A stretch of DNA of 64,000 nucleotides from Rhizobiaceae bacterium (GCA_017644005.1 JAEPMJ010000001.1:1240001-1304000), one strand, 5' to 3'. Numbered from the stretch's first letter, positions 44,571-57,412 are shown. Translations and numbers: made by a program. Notes: generated by a model not told the origin, from the letters alone.

Positions 44571-45160
44571 CAGTGCTCCACTCTGGTGCTCAGCAGCCGC
44601 GCATGTTCAATCAACACGCGACACAGCCGCTCCATGCCTTTGCGCAGCCGTTCAGCTACGAAATTGCCGTCTTCATCGAATGCCTCGGCGCCATTGGGCA
44701 CCGAGACCTGGGGCGCGATCACCTCCATCTGGATGTGCGAGAGCACTGCACGGAGGTGATTGGCGCTGCGAATACCGGCGAAATGACCGTCCGAAGACGA
44801 ACAGATCCCAACCACCCGCCCAGGATAAGGCTTCAGGGGTTTACCGCCATCCTGGCTGATCCGGCTGACCCAATCGATGGTATTCTTCAGGAGGGGCGGC
44901 ATCGAGCCGTTGTATTCCGGTGTGCAGATGAGAAGCGCGTCATGCGCCGCGAACAGCCGCGCCAGCTTGTATGCGTTTTCCGGAATGCCCTTTTCAGCCT
45001 CCAGATCCTGATCCATGATCGGCAGCGGGTAATCGGCAAGTGAAATGCGGGTCACCTCGGCGCCTTGCCTCGCCAGCTCCTGCTGGGCGATATCGGCGGT
45101 CTTGCCCGAGTAGGCACCTGTTCGGATAGAGCCGGCGAAAACGAGGACCTTCGGTACCAT
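44570..45160 (-). CDS. NADPH-dependent FMN reductase family protein
   Basis: A 196-aa flavodoxin-like oxidoreductase. [15 protein letters not shown] is the FMN-phosphate loop, [21 protein letters not shown] the second flavin-binding segment. Related proteins (ArsH/azoreductase/chromate reductase group) reduce quinones, azo dyes or chromate with NADPH; the natural substrate is open. Linked to pyrF by a one-base stop/start overlap. Confidence 0.92.
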   Translation of the reverse strand: MVPKVLVFAGSIRTGAYSGKTADIAQQELARQGAEVTRISLADYPLPIMDQDLEAEKGIPENAYKLARLFAAHDALLICTPEYNGSMPPLLKNTIDWVSRISQDGGKPLKPYPGRVVGICSSSDGHFAGIRSANHLRAVLSHIQMEVIAPQVSVPNGAEAFDEDGNFVAERLRKGMERLCRVLIEHARLLSTRVEH

Positions 45161-45207
45161 GGCGGAATTTTACCCTTCCGTGCATGCGGGCGCGAACCCG
45201 GTTGAAT

Positions 45208-45831
45208 TTAGTGGCGCGCCGCCGGCAGCACCGGCTCGCCCCTCGAATACAGCCAAAGCGTCGTCGGCGGGATATTGCGCAGAATGAAGTCGAAGCGGGT
45301 CACCTTGTAGTCGCCCTTGCCGGGCGGCACCGGAGAGAGCGGGCCATAGGTGAGTTGAACCACCGGCCGGCCGGGGTTCAGGCGGTCCAGCAGGTGCTCG
45401 ACGTAACGGACCCTCTGCTCGACCGGGAAGTTCAGCAGCGGCACACCCGATACAATGGAGTCGAACGTCAGATTTGCCTTGGCGCCCAAGGTCTTGTCGA
45501 GATCGAATGCATCGCCCTGGATCACATCGACGTCGGGGAAGTGCTTCCTGAGGTGGGCCACGAAGTCAGGCGAATATTCGATTGCCGTCAGCCGCTCCGG
45601 AGCAATGCCGTGCTCCAGGAGCGCGCGGGTGATCACCCCTGTGCCGGGCCCCAGCTCAAGCACCGGCAAACCCGAATTCGGATCGGTTACACTTGCCATG
45701 CGCCGCGCAGTCACGGCGCTGGTGGGTACAATCGCACCAACAGCCTTCGGCCCACCCACCCAGCCGCGGAAGAAGCGCAGCTCTTCATCGAAACGCGCCG
45801 CAAATTTCCGCAAACCAGGGTGTAGGGTCAT
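45208..45831 (-). CDS. pmtA: phospholipid N-methyltransferase PmtA
   Basis: Methylates phosphatidylethanolamine stepwise to phosphatidylcholine at the inner membrane. The 207-aa protein is of the Rhodobacter/Agrobacterium-type SAM class: GAIVPTSAVTARRMA (N-terminal membrane-associating helix), VLELGPGTGVITRAL motif I, AIEYSPDFV and SGVPLLNFP. Genes of this type often follow dnaJ in rhizobia, as here (79 bp). GGAG lies 9 bp upstream of the ATG. Confidence 0.9.
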   Translation of the reverse strand: MTLHPGLRKFAARFDEELRFFRGWVGGPKAVGAIVPTSAVTARRMASVTDPNSGLPVLELGPGTGVITRALLEHGIAPERLTAIEYSPDFVAHLRKHFPDVDVIQGDAFDLDKTLGAKANLTFDSIVSGVPLLNFPVEQRVRYVEHLLDRLNPGRPVVQLTYGPLSPVPPGKGDYKVTRFDFILRNIPPTTLWLYSRGEPVLPAARH

Positions 45832-45910
45832 AAACGCTCTCCTCGTGCCGCCGCCGACCGGGTTGACATGTACATATGCGCTGCCGCAGGGGAAGCAAGC
45901 AATTCCGGCG

Positions 45911-47044
45911 CTATTCCCCGAACGATTCCAGGAAATCCTTCATCCGCGCGAAGAAGCCTGCCGATTGCGGGCTGTTTTCCCTGGATGAGAGCTGTTCGAA
46001 TTCCTCGAGCAGCTCACGCTGGCGCTTCGACAGGTTCTGCGGCGTTTCCACGGAAACCTGGATGTAGAGATCGCCGACCTGCGGCTGGCGCAAGACCGGC
46101 ATGCCCTTGCCCTTTAGCCGGAACTGGCGTCCGTTCTGGGAACCCTCCGGCACCTTCACGCGCGTCTGCGTGCCATCGAGCGTGGTGACTTCGAAGGCAC
46201 CGCCAAGCGCGGCCGTGGTCATCGAAATCGGCACTTTGCAATAAAGATCGGAGCCGTCGCGCTGGAAGAACTCATGCGGCTTGACCGACAGGAAGATATA
46301 GAGATCTCCGCTTGGCGCACCGCGCAGCCCCGCTTCCCCTTCGCCTGCAAGACGAATGCGGGTGCCGTCCTCGATCCCCGCCGGAATATTGACCGAAAGC
46401 GAGCGGTCTTCGGTCATCCGGCCCTGGCCGGAACATTTCGGACAAGGGTCGGTGATGGTCTGGCCGCGGCCCTGACATTGCGGGCAAGCGCGCTCGATCG
46501 AGAAGAACCCCTGAGCTGCGCGCACGCGGCCATGGCCCTGGCACATCGGGCATGTAGTCGGCGACGTGCCCGGCTTGGCTCCCGAGCCGGAGCAGTCGGT
46601 GCACTGGATGGAGCTCGGCACGTGAATTTGCGCCGTCTTGCCGGTGAAGGCCTCTTCGAGCGAGATCTCCATATTGTAGCGAAGGTCGGCGCCGCGCTCG
46701 CGTCCGCCCGAAGAACGGCGCCGCCCGCCGCCCATCATGTCGCCGAAGATGTCTTCGAAAATATCGGCAAATCCGCCAGCACCGCCAAAGCCGTGACCGC
46801 CACCGCCGCCCATGCCGCCATTTTCGAACGCGGCATGGCCGAAGCGGTCGTAGGCGGCACGCTTTTGGGGATCCTTCAGAACCTCATATGCCTCGCCGAC
46901 TTCCTTGAACTTGCGTTCGGCCTCGGCATCGTCGGGATTGCGGTCAGGGTGAAAGCGCATCGCCTGCTTGCGGAATGCTGCTTTCAGCTCCTTTTCGTCC
47001 GCGCCTTTCGCGACGCCCAATGTTTCGTAGAAATCTGCCTTCAT
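45911..47044 (-). CDS. dnaJ: chaperone protein DnaJ
   Basis: Hsp40 partner of DnaK. J-domain with HPD ([11 protein letters not shown]) at residues about 30-40, a Gly-rich stretch ([16 protein letters not shown]), four CxxCxGxG-type zinc repeats ([32 protein letters not shown]) and the C-terminal substrate-binding domains. Start at 47044 ([10 protein letters not shown]) matches the family; 377 aa is normal. dnaK lies about 1.4 kb upstream, split off by an acyltransferase gene. Confidence 0.98.
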   Translation of the reverse strand: MKADFYETLGVAKGADEKELKAAFRKQAMRFHPDRNPDDAEAERKFKEVGEAYEVLKDPQKRAAYDRFGHAAFENGGMGGGGGHGFGGAGGFADIFEDIFGDMMGGGRRRSSGGRERGADLRYNMEISLEEAFTGKTAQIHVPSSIQCTDCSGSGAKPGTSPTTCPMCQGHGRVRAAQGFFSIERACPQCQGRGQTITDPCPKCSGQGRMTEDRSLSVNIPAGIEDGTRIRLAGEGEAGLRGAPSGDLYIFLSVKPHEFFQRDGSDLYCKVPISMTTAALGGAFEVTTLDGTQTRVKVPEGSQNGRQFRLKGKGMPVLRQPQVGDLYIQVSVETPQNLSKRQRELLEEFEQLSSRENSPQSAGFFARMKDFLESFGE

Positions 47045-47185
47045 CACATCCCAGAACGGTAAGTGCGGCCGATCAGTCTCGCGCCATCGCGCCGAGCACC
47101 CAATCAAGCCAAGGATTTAGTGATCCCGGCGCGCGTATGCCATAGATTGGGGGCTAAAGTGTAGGTTTTTTTGTACTGCCCGCCT

Positions 47186-48316
47186 TCAGGACCCATTTGG
47201 AACCGCATTGACGGCGACAGGCTCGTTGCGGTTCGATTGCCGCTGTCCCGAAGCTGGGGTGAAGATGCGGTTAATCCAGCGGGACGCCGGCGTCTCAAAC
47301 CAATGAAACGAGATCAGCGACAGAACGCAGACTGCGATTACCGCGAACGGCAGATACAGGTAGAAATTCACTATCCCGGCAGGTTCCACGATCAGGCGCC
47401 ATACACCGCCAAAAGCCAGCGCGCCGACCACCGGGTGGATCAGATAGATCGAGAACGATACCCGGCCGAGTGGATCGAACACACACAGGAACCGCGCCCC
47501 TTCGGGTGCGTCGCTTTCGGCAACGGCGGCCTGATAGATCGCCAGGGCGAGCAGCAGCAGAACGAAATACGACGCCCCGACGATGCACATAGCCGCCAGC
47601 GAACAGCCAAAGGCCAGCCAGGCCGAGCGGTGGCTGGCAGCAACCAACACGCGCCGCCGCGCCGCCATCGCCACCACCGCGCCGGCTGCGAAGTCGGTAA
47701 AGGCACGGAATGCGCCCCATGTATCGGCGTAGAACCAGCGCTCGAACGGCATCAGGCCGGAAGCGGTGGCGATTTCAAGCAGAAGGCAGGAAAGGGCGAT
47801 GAGCCCAAGCAGCCCACCGATGCCGCCCCGGCGGTAGGCGATGACGATAACCGGCAGCGCAAGGTAGCAGAACCACTCTGCTGAAAGTGTCCAGCCGACA
47901 TAATTGAACGTCAGCGTTTCGGTGAAACCCCACCCCTGGATCAGGATCAGATTTGCCGGAAGCGCCGAGAAAGTGTAGCGCTCCGGCGAGCGCGTTTCAT
48001 AGACGCCAAAATGAACCGCCAATGCCAGGAGCACGAAGAAAACAAGCGTCGCCAGATAGAGCGGGTAGAAGCGCGCAACCCGACGTATGAGAAAGCGGCC
48101 ATAGCTGCCGCGCTCGGTCAAAAGCCGGTCAACATAACGTTCCATGATCAGGAAACCCGAGATCATGAAGAACATGTCCATGAGCGGGAGCAGGTTGAGC
48201 AGCAGCTCCGTCGCGTGGACGGCACTTGGCGGTCCATAGTTCAGGAAATGGAACACCATGACCATAACCGCCGCCGCGATGCGCCAGAACTCAAGAATAC
48301 GAAATCTGTCGGCCAT
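47186..48316 (-). CDS. acyltransferase 3 family membrane protein (OafA/YrhL-like)
   Basis: A 376-aa inner-membrane protein with about ten hydrophobic segments. The family start RILEFWRIAAAVMVMVFHFLNYG contains the catalytic His; MISGFLIMERYVDR and GWTLSAEWFCYLALPV are further signatures. Such enzymes O-acetylate glycans, peptidoglycan or lipids on the outer face. It interrupts the usual dnaK-dnaJ order, which suggests insertion in this lineage. The target is unknown. Confidence 0.9.
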   Translation of the reverse strand: MADRFRILEFWRIAAAVMVMVFHFLNYGPPSAVHATELLLNLLPLMDMFFMISGFLIMERYVDRLLTERGSYGRFLIRRVARFYPLYLATLVFFVLLALAVHFGVYETRSPERYTFSALPANLILIQGWGFTETLTFNYVGWTLSAEWFCYLALPVIVIAYRRGGIGGLLGLIALSCLLLEIATASGLMPFERWFYADTWGAFRAFTDFAAGAVVAMAARRRVLVAASHRSAWLAFGCSLAAMCIVGASYFVLLLLALAIYQAAVAESDAPEGARFLCVFDPLGRVSFSIYLIHPVVGALAFGGVWRLIVEPAGIVNFYLYLPFAVIAVCVLSLISFHWFETPASRWINRIFTPASGQRQSNRNEPVAVNAVPNGS

Positions 48317-48425
48317 CCCACCCCTCGTTGTGCCGCTCCACCGGACAAGCCACGCGCTTGCCGGATAGCAGATTCAGCCTGAGCTTTGGGGATCGACTGG
48401 TTTTAAGCTTAACGCAGCGGTTAAA

Positions 48426-48451
48426 AAAAGCCCGGCGTAGGCCGGGCTTTT
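48426..48451 (-). terminator. intrinsic terminator of dnaK
   Basis: GCCCGGC (48430-48436) and GCCGGGC (48441-48447) pair around GTAG, flanked by A and T tracts that extend the stem. Read on the minus strand it is followed by seven T. It lies 20 bp past the dnaK stop and separates dnaK from the acyltransferase gene. Confidence 0.92.
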
Positions 48452-48470
48452 GGATCAAGTCTGACCTGAA

Positions 48471-50390
<1,920 letters not shown>

Positions 50391-50505
50391 GGCTCATATC
50401 TCCGCTAGGCAGGCTTTCAGGACCCCATCAGGCGTTCCAGGTGAAAGCCCCGTTCACACGAAATACCGCTTCTGCGGCCGATTTGCCGGCTGCGCGGTGT
50501 TGCCG

Positions 50506-50537
50506 GGTATATAAGTAGGAGGGTTTTGCCATGCAAG
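50506..50537 (-). promoter_or_regulatory. RpoH (sigma-32) type promoter of dnaK
   Basis: Read on the minus strand: CTTG (50537-50534), 18 bp, then CTTATATACC (50515-50506). This fits the alphaproteobacterial heat-shock consensus CTTG-N17/18-CYTATNTNNG except at the last base. It would give a 5' leader of about 105-110 nt before the dnaK ATG. Confidence 0.72.
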
Positions 50538-50676
50538 GCGGCAATGGGCTGCTTTGACGCCCGAAAAGACACCAAAAACGCGGCACGGCGGGCCATGTGC
50601 TTCAGGGGCGGCGCGAAGCCACCCCTGAAACCGGTCCGATGACCGGCATTGATGCCGCGGGCCGAGGCGAAGCGAA

Positions 50677-52656
50677 TCAGCCGATCGCACCTCCGCCCGA
50701 TTTGGTGACCACCACGACGGAGGGCCGCACAGGCATGGCATCATCGAAATCGGGCCAACGGGTCGCCGGGTTTTCATAGGTGGCCAGGCCCTCGTCGCCC
50801 GGGTGCTGAACGGCGAGGAACAGCGTATCGCCCGAGGGGTTGAACAGCGGGCCGCACATTTCGGCTCCCACGGGCACACGATAGAAGAGCCGCGACGTGC
50901 CGCGGGCCTCGCCCTCGGTGTCAACCGCCCAAAGGCCATCGGTGCGCCCGGTCTTGGAACCGCTGTTTCCATCGGTCGAAACCCAGAGCCTGCCGGCGGT
51001 GTCGATGGCGCAGTTGTCGGGCATGCCGAACCAGCCATTTTCGGTGGTGGCGGATGAGAAGGTCGCTCCAACTTCTGCAATCGAAGGATCCCCGCATTTG
51101 AGCAGGATTTCCCAGGTCGACCGCGTTGCCGCAAAGTCGCCGCCACTTTCGGAGATCTCGATGATATGGCCGAACGCGTTGTCGGCGCGCGGATTGGCCG
51201 GGTTTTCCTCGCCCTCCTTGCGGCGCGTATTGTTGGTCAGCATGACATAGACCTTGCCGGTGCGCTGATTTGGCTGCACGTCCTCCGGGCGGTCCATCTT
51301 GGTCGCACCGAGAAGATCGGCGGCGCGGCGGGTTTCGATCACCACATCGGCCTGACTGTCGAAGCCGTTGGCCGCCGTCAGCGGCCCCTCGCCAAACACC
51401 AGTGGCAACCAGTCGAGCGAACCATCGGCATTGAACCGCGCGACATGAAGCGTACCCTCGTCGAGCAGGTTCAGATTGGAGGCGCGATCCGAGGCCTGGT
51501 AACGGCCGGCGGTGACGAATTTGTAGACATAATCGAAACGCTCATCATCGCCGGAATAGACCACGACGCGACCATCGCCGTTGACGACCGTCTCGCAGCC
51601 CTCGTGCTTAAATCGACCTATTGCGGTGCGCTTTTTCGGTACCGAATTCGGGTCTTCCACATCAACCTCGACGATCCAGCCGAAACGGTTGGCTTCGTTC
51701 GGCTCCTTCGCGACGTCGAAGCGGTCGTGGAAATCACCCCAATTGTACCAGCCGCCGGGAACGCCGACGCGCTCGTAGTTGGCGGCCTCGGGGTGATCGA
51801 CCGGCAATTTGCCCTTGAAGTAGCCGTGGAAATTCTCCTCTGCCATCAGATAGGTGCCCCACGGCGTGACGCCGCCGGCGCAGTTGTTGAGTGTTCCGAA
51901 CACCTTGCGCCCGCTCGGATCGGCATTGGTCTTCAGCCGGTCATGGCCGGCGGCCGGGCCGGTGAGCTCCATCTCGGTGTCCGGAGTGATGCGGCGGTTT
52001 CTGGTGCCGTCGAATACCGGCGCCCATTTGCCGTCGGTGCGGCGGATTTCGATGATGGTGCCGCCATGGGCCGCCATTTCGATGTCCACGATTTCCTTCG
52101 TGAACTCGCCCATCACGACCTTGTCCTTGCCTTCGCTGTCCTTCTCGACCTTGGCCCAGCCGGGGAACATGAGCTCGGCGTTGGTGTATTCGTGATTGAC
52201 AAGAAGCAGGCCGTGATCGGAACTGCCATCGATCGGCACGAAGCCGATATAGTCATTATTGTAGCCGAACTGTCTGGCCTGTTTTTCAGCGGTCTGGGCC
52301 ATCGGATCGAAATCGGGCGAATCGGCGAACACCTTGTCGCCCCAGCGCAGCAATATCTCGGCATCGTAACCTTCGGCGACGTGGTGGTTTTCGTCGACAC
52401 CGGCCGTAACTTCCGGGAAATCGAAGACCGAGCCGGCGGCGGCGTGCGCTTCGCGCGCGCTCAACAGAGCAAGCGGGCTGACAGTCGCGCCTATCGCGGC
52501 CACGGCGAGCGACCCGCCCAGGAAGCCGCGGCGCGAATAACGTGCGTTGATGACATCGCCCATTGTCGGGTTGCGGGAGGTGTTGCGGCCGACATCTTCC
52601 GATTCCTCGCGGATTTCGGTCGGCGTTTTGTAGTCGGGTGAGACGTGCTGGGTCAT
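50677..52656 (-). CDS. PhoX family alkaline phosphatase (Tat-exported)
   Basis: A 659-aa periplasmic phosphatase. The Tat signal SRRGFLGGSLAVAAIGATVS begins about residue 40. The DUF839 body has GFVPIDG, LLLVNHEYTNAELMFPG, NNCAGGVTPWGTYLMAEENF (Cys and metal-binding Glu), FKHEGCETVV and TNNTRR. PhoX enzymes use Ca and Fe to release phosphate from organic esters. ATG 52656 has AGGA 8 bp upstream; longer starts to 52713 are possible. A Pho box precedes it, so expression under phosphate limitation is likely. Confidence 0.92.
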   Translation of the reverse strand: MTQHVSPDYKTPTEIREESEDVGRNTSRNPTMGDVINARYSRRGFLGGSLAVAAIGATVSPLALLSAREAHAAAGSVFDFPEVTAGVDENHHVAEGYDAEILLRWGDKVFADSPDFDPMAQTAEKQARQFGYNNDYIGFVPIDGSSDHGLLLVNHEYTNAELMFPGWAKVEKDSEGKDKVVMGEFTKEIVDIEMAAHGGTIIEIRRTDGKWAPVFDGTRNRRITPDTEMELTGPAAGHDRLKTNADPSGRKVFGTLNNCAGGVTPWGTYLMAEENFHGYFKGKLPVDHPEAANYERVGVPGGWYNWGDFHDRFDVAKEPNEANRFGWIVEVDVEDPNSVPKKRTAIGRFKHEGCETVVNGDGRVVVYSGDDERFDYVYKFVTAGRYQASDRASNLNLLDEGTLHVARFNADGSLDWLPLVFGEGPLTAANGFDSQADVVIETRRAADLLGATKMDRPEDVQPNQRTGKVYVMLTNNTRRKEGEENPANPRADNAFGHIIEISESGGDFAATRSTWEILLKCGDPSIAEVGATFSSATTENGWFGMPDNCAIDTAGRLWVSTDGNSGSKTGRTDGLWAVDTEGEARGTSRLFYRVPVGAEMCGPLFNPSGDTLFLAVQHPGDEGLATYENPATRWPDFDDAMPVRPSVVVVTKSGGGAIG

Positions 52657-52722
52657 CGGTTGCATCCTTGGTTGCGTTGCGCCTGGGATGCCCGCTATCA
52701 AGCGCAGCCACATTTCAAACCG

Positions 52723-52740
52723 ATGACAAAATCATGACGG
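52723..52740 (-). promoter_or_regulatory. Pho box upstream of the phoX-like gene
   Basis: On the minus strand CCGTCAT-GATT-TTGTCAT has the 7-4-7 layout of the PhoB box (CTGTCAT-N4-CTGTCAT) with one mismatch in each half. It stands 67-84 bp upstream of the chosen start, a usual position for activation. Confidence 0.7.
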
Positions 52741-52762
52741 CAGGCTGCAATTTTCGCCGCCG

Positions 52763-53749
52763 TCAGACCTGTTGCCAGTTGTCGCTCTCGCCTGCGCGGT
52801 AAATCGCGTCGACGACTTTCTGGTTCAGGACCGAATCCTCCAGCGTGAAGTAATCGACTTTCTCGCCAGCCGCGCGGCGCGCAAATGCCTCGACCTGCAG
52901 CCGGTAGTGCTTCGCGGCGGGAAAGCGGAACTGCTGCGTGGTGGCGTGGCCGGAATCGTGCAGCTCGATGCGGTGATGGTCATAGTCGCCGGCGTTGAAC
53001 GGCGCGACGACCTCGATGAACCCTCTGTCGCCGTGGAAAACCATGTGCTGGCGCTGGGCCATCTGGGTGGAACAGTAGAAGGTGAGCTCGAACGCTCCGA
53101 AATCGGCCTTCACGCTCGAATAGATGTCCGTGCCGAATTTCGGGTCTCGGTCCACTCTTGCCTGAATGCGGGCCGGTTCGGCCCCGGTGACGAAGCGCGT
53201 GGTCACAGTCGGGTAAACCCCGATGTCGGGCAGCGCGCCGCCGCCGAGTTCGGGCTGGTTGCGCATATTGGCCGGATCGACGTTGAAATAGCTGAACGCG
53301 CCCTGCACATGGCGCAGCCTGCCGATCGCGCCGCCCAGCACCAGTTCGCGCACCTTGCGCCATTGAGGATGGTAAGTGACCATGAAGGCTTCCGACACCA
53401 CGACACTGTTGCGGTCGCGCGCCGCGATAACCTGATCAATGTCGTCTGCGTTCAGCGCCAGCGGCTTTTCGACCAGCACATGCTTGCCGGCATCGGCCGC
53501 TTTCACAGCCCATTCGACGTGTTGCGAGGTGGGAAGCGGAATATAGACGCCGTCGATTGCGTCTGACGCCAGCATCTCCTCGTAGGACCCGAATGCGTGC
53601 GGCGCGCCGGTGCGCTCCGCCAGCGCCTTTGCCTTCGCTCCGTCGCGGCTGGCAATCGCCGAAAGCACCCCGTTTTCGGCGTCCTGGATCGCCGGAATGA
53701 GCTGCTCGCGCGCGATCTTGGCGGTGGAGAGAATACCCCATCGGAACAT
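52763..53749 (-). CDS. Gfo/Idh/MocA family oxidoreductase
   Basis: A 328-aa dehydrogenase. N-terminal Rossmann fold [20 protein letters not shown], the conserved EKPLAL (Lys near residue 95), and the C-terminal alpha/beta domain with [12 protein letters not shown]. Members act on sugars, inositols or dihydrodiols with NAD(P); substrate unknown. It stands alone, 106 bp upstream of the phoX-like gene and 119 bp downstream of pheT, with inverted repeats at 53762-53775 and 53799-53818 in the gap. Confidence 0.92.
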   Translation of the reverse strand: MFRWGILSTAKIAREQLIPAIQDAENGVLSAIASRDGAKAKALAERTGAPHAFGSYEEMLASDAIDGVYIPLPTSQHVEWAVKAADAGKHVLVEKPLALNADDIDQVIAARDRNSVVVSEAFMVTYHPQWRKVRELVLGGAIGRLRHVQGAFSYFNVDPANMRNQPELGGGALPDIGVYPTVTTRFVTGAEPARIQARVDRDPKFGTDIYSSVKADFGAFELTFYCSTQMAQRQHMVFHGDRGFIEVVAPFNAGDYDHHRIELHDSGHATTQQFRFPAAKHYRLQVEAFARRAAGEKVDYFTLEDSVLNQKVVDAIYRAGESDNWQQV

Positions 53750-53798
53750 ATTTTACGTCTCCCGAAATAATTCGGCGAGCCTAGGCCGTCGTACGGAG

Positions 53799-53818
53799 GA
53801 AGGCCAGTGGCGGCCTTC
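53799..53818 (-). terminator. possible terminator hairpin after pheT
   Basis: GAAGGCC and GGCCTTC are perfect 7-bp arms around a 6-nt loop, 51 bp past the pheT stop. There is no T tract, so its role as a terminator is uncertain. Confidence 0.35.
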
Positions 53819-53868
53819 ACCCGACTCGTTTCGCGAGACAGCCCTCTCCGCGGCGGGCGATCAGAGGC

Positions 53869-56316
53869 TTACCCCCGCAGCACGCCGCCGGTCTGTTTGG
53901 TGACGTTGTCGACGATTTTTGCAGCCAACGCCTCGAAATCCTCGTCCGTCAGCGTCTTTTCGACCGGCTGGATAGCGACCTCGATTGCGAGCGACTTCTT
54001 GCCTTCGCCGAGCGACGCGCCCTCGAACAGGTCGAACACGCGCACGCCCGTGATGAGCTTCTTGTCGGCGCCGGCGGCGGCGCGCACAAGCTTGGCCGCC
54101 TGGACATCGCTATCCACCACGAAGGCAAAGTCACGCTTCACCGCCTGCAGCGACGAGATGTCGAGCCGCGGCTTGGTGCGGGTCGCCTTGGCCTTGGGCT
54201 CCGGGATCGCATCGATGTACACTTCGAAGCCGCAAAGCGGGCCTTCGGCATCGAGCGATTCGAGCGTGCGCGGGTGCAGCTCACCGAACGTCCCAAGCAG
54301 ATTTTTCGGCCCGAGCTTGATCAGGCCCGAGCGGCCAGGGTGATACCATGCGGGACCGCCCGGCTCGATCTGCAGATTGGCGACGGGCGCACCGCAGGCT
54401 TCGAGCGCCGCCAGCGCGTCCGCCTTGGCGTCGAACACGCCGACCGGCTGTGCATCGCCGGCCCAATGCCTGCCCTGCCCGTCCATATGCGCGGTGCCAC
54501 GGCGGACACCGGCAGCCACGCGGCGCTGGCCGTCCGGCTCGTCGCTCTCATAGGTGCCAGACACCTCGAACAGCGCGACATCGGCGAAGCCGCGGTCGGC
54601 ATTGCGCTGCGCAGCGCTGATGAGCCCCGGCAGCAGCGAGGGCCTCATATCCGACATGTCGGCAGCGATCGGGTTGGAAAGACGCAGCGTATCCTGGCCG
54701 CCGCCGAACAGCTCGGCATGCGCATGCGGGATGAACGACCAGGTGACGGCCTCCATCATTCCGCGCGCAGCCAGTGCGCGCTTGGCGTTGCGGGTTCTTA
54801 CCTGCAGCGTGGTCAGCGTGCGGCCGTTCACTGCGCCCTGCGCGGACAGCGGCTGCGGGTCGATTTCGTTGACGCCATGTATGCGCATCACCTCTTCGAC
54901 CAGATCGGCCTTGCCGCCAACATCCGGCCGCCAGGACGGCACAACGAAACGCACGGTTTCACCTTCCTCGCTGCCTTTCGGCGCAAAGCCGAGTCGCTTC
55001 AGAATCGCAATGCTTTCTTCGCGGCCGACGTCGAGCCCGGTCAGCCGTTTGGTTTCCGCGAGCGGGAAATCGACTTCGAGATAATGATGGCCGGTTGTGC
55101 CAACCGTCTCACCCTCGGTTGCGGTCGGGTTGCCGAGCACGATTTCGGCATCGGTCGGCTCGCCGCCGCAAAGCTCCATAACGAGTCGTGTCCCGAGATC
55201 GACGCCCGGTACCATGAATTCGGGATCGACGCCGCGTTCGAAGCGGTAGCGCGCGTCGGTGATAACGCCGAGATCGCGGCCCGTGCGCGCCGTGGTCAGC
55301 GGATCCCACAGAGCGGATTCCACCAGCACGTCGGTGGTGTTCTCGTCGCAGCCAGACAGCTCACCGCCCATGATGCCGGCGATCGATTCCACGCCGTTCT
55401 CATCGGCAATCACGCATTGGCCTTCGGCCAGCTCATATTCGCGGCCATCGAGCGCCAGTACCTTTTCGCCGGCGCGGGCGGCACGCACGACGAGATTGCC
55501 CTTCACCTTGGCCGCATCGAACACGTGCAGAGGGCGGCCGCGGTCGAAGGTGACATAGTTGGTGACGTCGACCAGCGCGTTGATGGGGCGCAGGCCGATG
55601 GCGATCAGGCGCTGCTGCATCCATTTCGGCGACGGGCCGTTTTTCACGCCGCGCACCATCCGCAGCGCGAAGCCGGGGCACATGTCGGGTGCTTCGATCT
55701 TGACCTTGACCGGGCACTCGCCCTTGCCGGCAACGGGTGCAACCGTTCCGTCCTTCAGCGTGCCGAGACCGGCGGCGGCGAGGTCGCGGGCGATACCATA
55801 GACACCGGTCGCATCGGGCCGGTTGGGAGTCAGGCCGATTTCGATCACCGGATCGTCGAGCTTGGCCCAGGCGGCAAACGAGGTGCCCACCGGCGCATCC
55901 TCGGCGATATCGATGATGCCGTCATGCTCGTCGGAGAGCATAAGCTCGCGCTCCGAGCACATCATACCGTGGCTTTCGACACCGCGGATCTTGCCGACCG
56001 AAAGCGTGACGTCGATGCCGGGCACATAAGTGCCGGGCGCAGCGAAAGCGCCGACAAGGCCGGCGCGCGCATTGGGCGCGCCGCAGACGACCTGAACCGG
56101 ATCGCCGGAGCCGGTGTCGACCGAGAGCACACGCAGGCGGTCGGCATCCGGATGCTGCTCGGCGGTGAGCACTTTGGCGATCACAAACGGTTTCAGCGCG
56201 GCCTTGTCGTCGGCGGCTTCGACTTCGAGGCCGATCATGGTCAGCTTCTCGACGATTTCGTCGAGCGTGGCGTCGGTCTCAAGATGATCCTTGAGCCAGG
56301 AAAGGGTGAATTTCAT
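53869..56316 (-). CDS. pheT: phenylalanine--tRNA ligase beta subunit
   Basis: Forms the alpha2-beta2 synthetase with PheS. The 815-aa protein starts [20 protein letters not shown], has an N-terminal tRNA-binding OB domain ([11 protein letters not shown]), the B3/B4 editing domain ([22 protein letters not shown]), B5, and the C-terminal FDX-ACB domain that binds the anticodon region. Normal length. It follows pheS after 10 bp. Confidence 0.98.
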   Translation of the reverse strand: MKFTLSWLKDHLETDATLDEIVEKLTMIGLEVEAADDKAALKPFVIAKVLTAEQHPDADRLRVLSVDTGSGDPVQVVCGAPNARAGLVGAFAAPGTYVPGIDVTLSVGKIRGVESHGMMCSERELMLSDEHDGIIDIAEDAPVGTSFAAWAKLDDPVIEIGLTPNRPDATGVYGIARDLAAAGLGTLKDGTVAPVAGKGECPVKVKIEAPDMCPGFALRMVRGVKNGPSPKWMQQRLIAIGLRPINALVDVTNYVTFDRGRPLHVFDAAKVKGNLVVRAARAGEKVLALDGREYELAEGQCVIADENGVESIAGIMGGELSGCDENTTDVLVESALWDPLTTARTGRDLGVITDARYRFERGVDPEFMVPGVDLGTRLVMELCGGEPTDAEIVLGNPTATEGETVGTTGHHYLEVDFPLAETKRLTGLDVGREESIAILKRLGFAPKGSEEGETVRFVVPSWRPDVGGKADLVEEVMRIHGVNEIDPQPLSAQGAVNGRTLTTLQVRTRNAKRALAARGMMEAVTWSFIPHAHAELFGGGQDTLRLSNPIAADMSDMRPSLLPGLISAAQRNADRGFADVALFEVSGTYESDEPDGQRRVAAGVRRGTAHMDGQGRHWAGDAQPVGVFDAKADALAALEACGAPVANLQIEPGGPAWYHPGRSGLIKLGPKNLLGTFGELHPRTLESLDAEGPLCGFEVYIDAIPEPKAKATRTKPRLDISSLQAVKRDFAFVVDSDVQAAKLVRAAAGADKKLITGVRVFDLFEGASLGEGKKSLAIEVAIQPVEKTLTDEDFEALAAKIVDNVTKQTGGVLRG

Positions 56317-56326
56317 CGATATATCC

Positions 56327-57412
56327 TTAGCTGCTCAAGCCACCGAACAAGGTCGGCATGTCGAGCGGGCGGAAGCCGTAATGCGACAGCCACCGCACAT
56401 CGGCGTCGAAGAAGGCACGCAGGTCCGGCATGCCGTATTTCAGCATCGCGATACGGTCGATGCCCATGCCCCAGGCGAAACCCTGATACTCGTCGGGATC
56501 GAGCCCGCCGAAACGCAGGACATTGGGATGCACCATGCCGCAGCCCAGAATTTCCATCCAGTCATTGCCCTGGCCGAACAGCACCTCGCCCGGACGCGAG
56601 CGGTCGCATTGAATATCGACCTCCAGCGACGGTTCGGTGAAGGGAAAGAAGCTCGGGCGAAAACGCATGTTGAGCGAAGGCACCTCGAAGAAGGCCTTGC
56701 AGAACTCGGTGAGCACCCATTTCATGTTGGCGACGTTGGCCGTCTTGTCGATCACCAGCCCCTCGAGCTGGTGGAACATCGGCGAGTGCGTGGCGTCGAA
56801 ATCGCAGCGATAGGTCTTGCCCGGAATGACGATGCGGATCGGCGGTTCCTGGGCCTCCATGGTGCGGATCTGCACCGGCGATGTGTGCGTGCGCAAAAGG
56901 CGGGCCTCATCGCGCTCGCCCTTCTCCAGGAAGAAGGTGTCGTGCATCTCGCGCGCGGGATGGCCTTCGGGGAAGTTGAGCGCGGTGAAATTGTAGTAGT
57001 CGGTCTCGATATCCGGCCCTTCGGCGATAGCGAAGCCGAGGTCGCCGAAAATGGCGGCGATTTCGTCCATCACCTGGGTAATGGGGTGGATGCGCCCCCG
57101 CTCCGCCGGAGTCTGGCGGACGGGCAGCGTGACGTCGAGCGTCTCGCGCGCCAGGCGGGCGTCGATAGCGGCATCGCGCAGCGTGGCGCGGCGCTCCGAA
57201 AGCGCATCGCCGATGCGGTTTTTGAGGCCGTTGATCGCCGGGCCGAAGCTCTGGCGCTCTTCAGGGGTCATGGAGCCAAGCGACTTCAGCCGCTCCGACA
57301 CCGAGCCCTTCTTGCCAAGCGCTGCAACACGCACGGCTTCGATCGCCTGCTCGTCGCCTGCTGCGGCGATTTCGGCCAGCAGCGTCTCTTCGAGCGCTTT
57401 CAGATCAGTCAT
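56327..57412 (-). CDS. pheS: phenylalanine--tRNA ligase alpha subunit
   Basis: Catalytic subunit of PheRS. The 361-aa protein has the class II motif 2 [18 protein letters not shown] and motif 3 [18 protein letters not shown], with [17 protein letters not shown] start at MTDLKALEE (57412), which fits the family; the frame is open to 57508 but that part is the rplT-pheS hairpin region. It is the first gene of pheST. Confidence 0.97.
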   Translation of the reverse strand: MTDLKALEETLLAEIAAAGDEQAIEAVRVAALGKKGSVSERLKSLGSMTPEERQSFGPAINGLKNRIGDALSERRATLRDAAIDARLARETLDVTLPVRQTPAERGRIHPITQVMDEIAAIFGDLGFAIAEGPDIETDYYNFTALNFPEGHPAREMHDTFFLEKGERDEARLLRTHTSPVQIRTMEAQEPPIRIVIPGKTYRCDFDATHSPMFHQLEGLVIDKTANVANMKWVLTEFCKAFFEVPSLNMRFRPSFFPFTEPSLEVDIQCDRSRPGEVLFGQGNDWMEILGCGMVHPNVLRFGGLDPDEYQGFAWGMGIDRIAMLKYGMPDLRAFFDADVRWLSHYGFRPLDMPTLFGGLSS

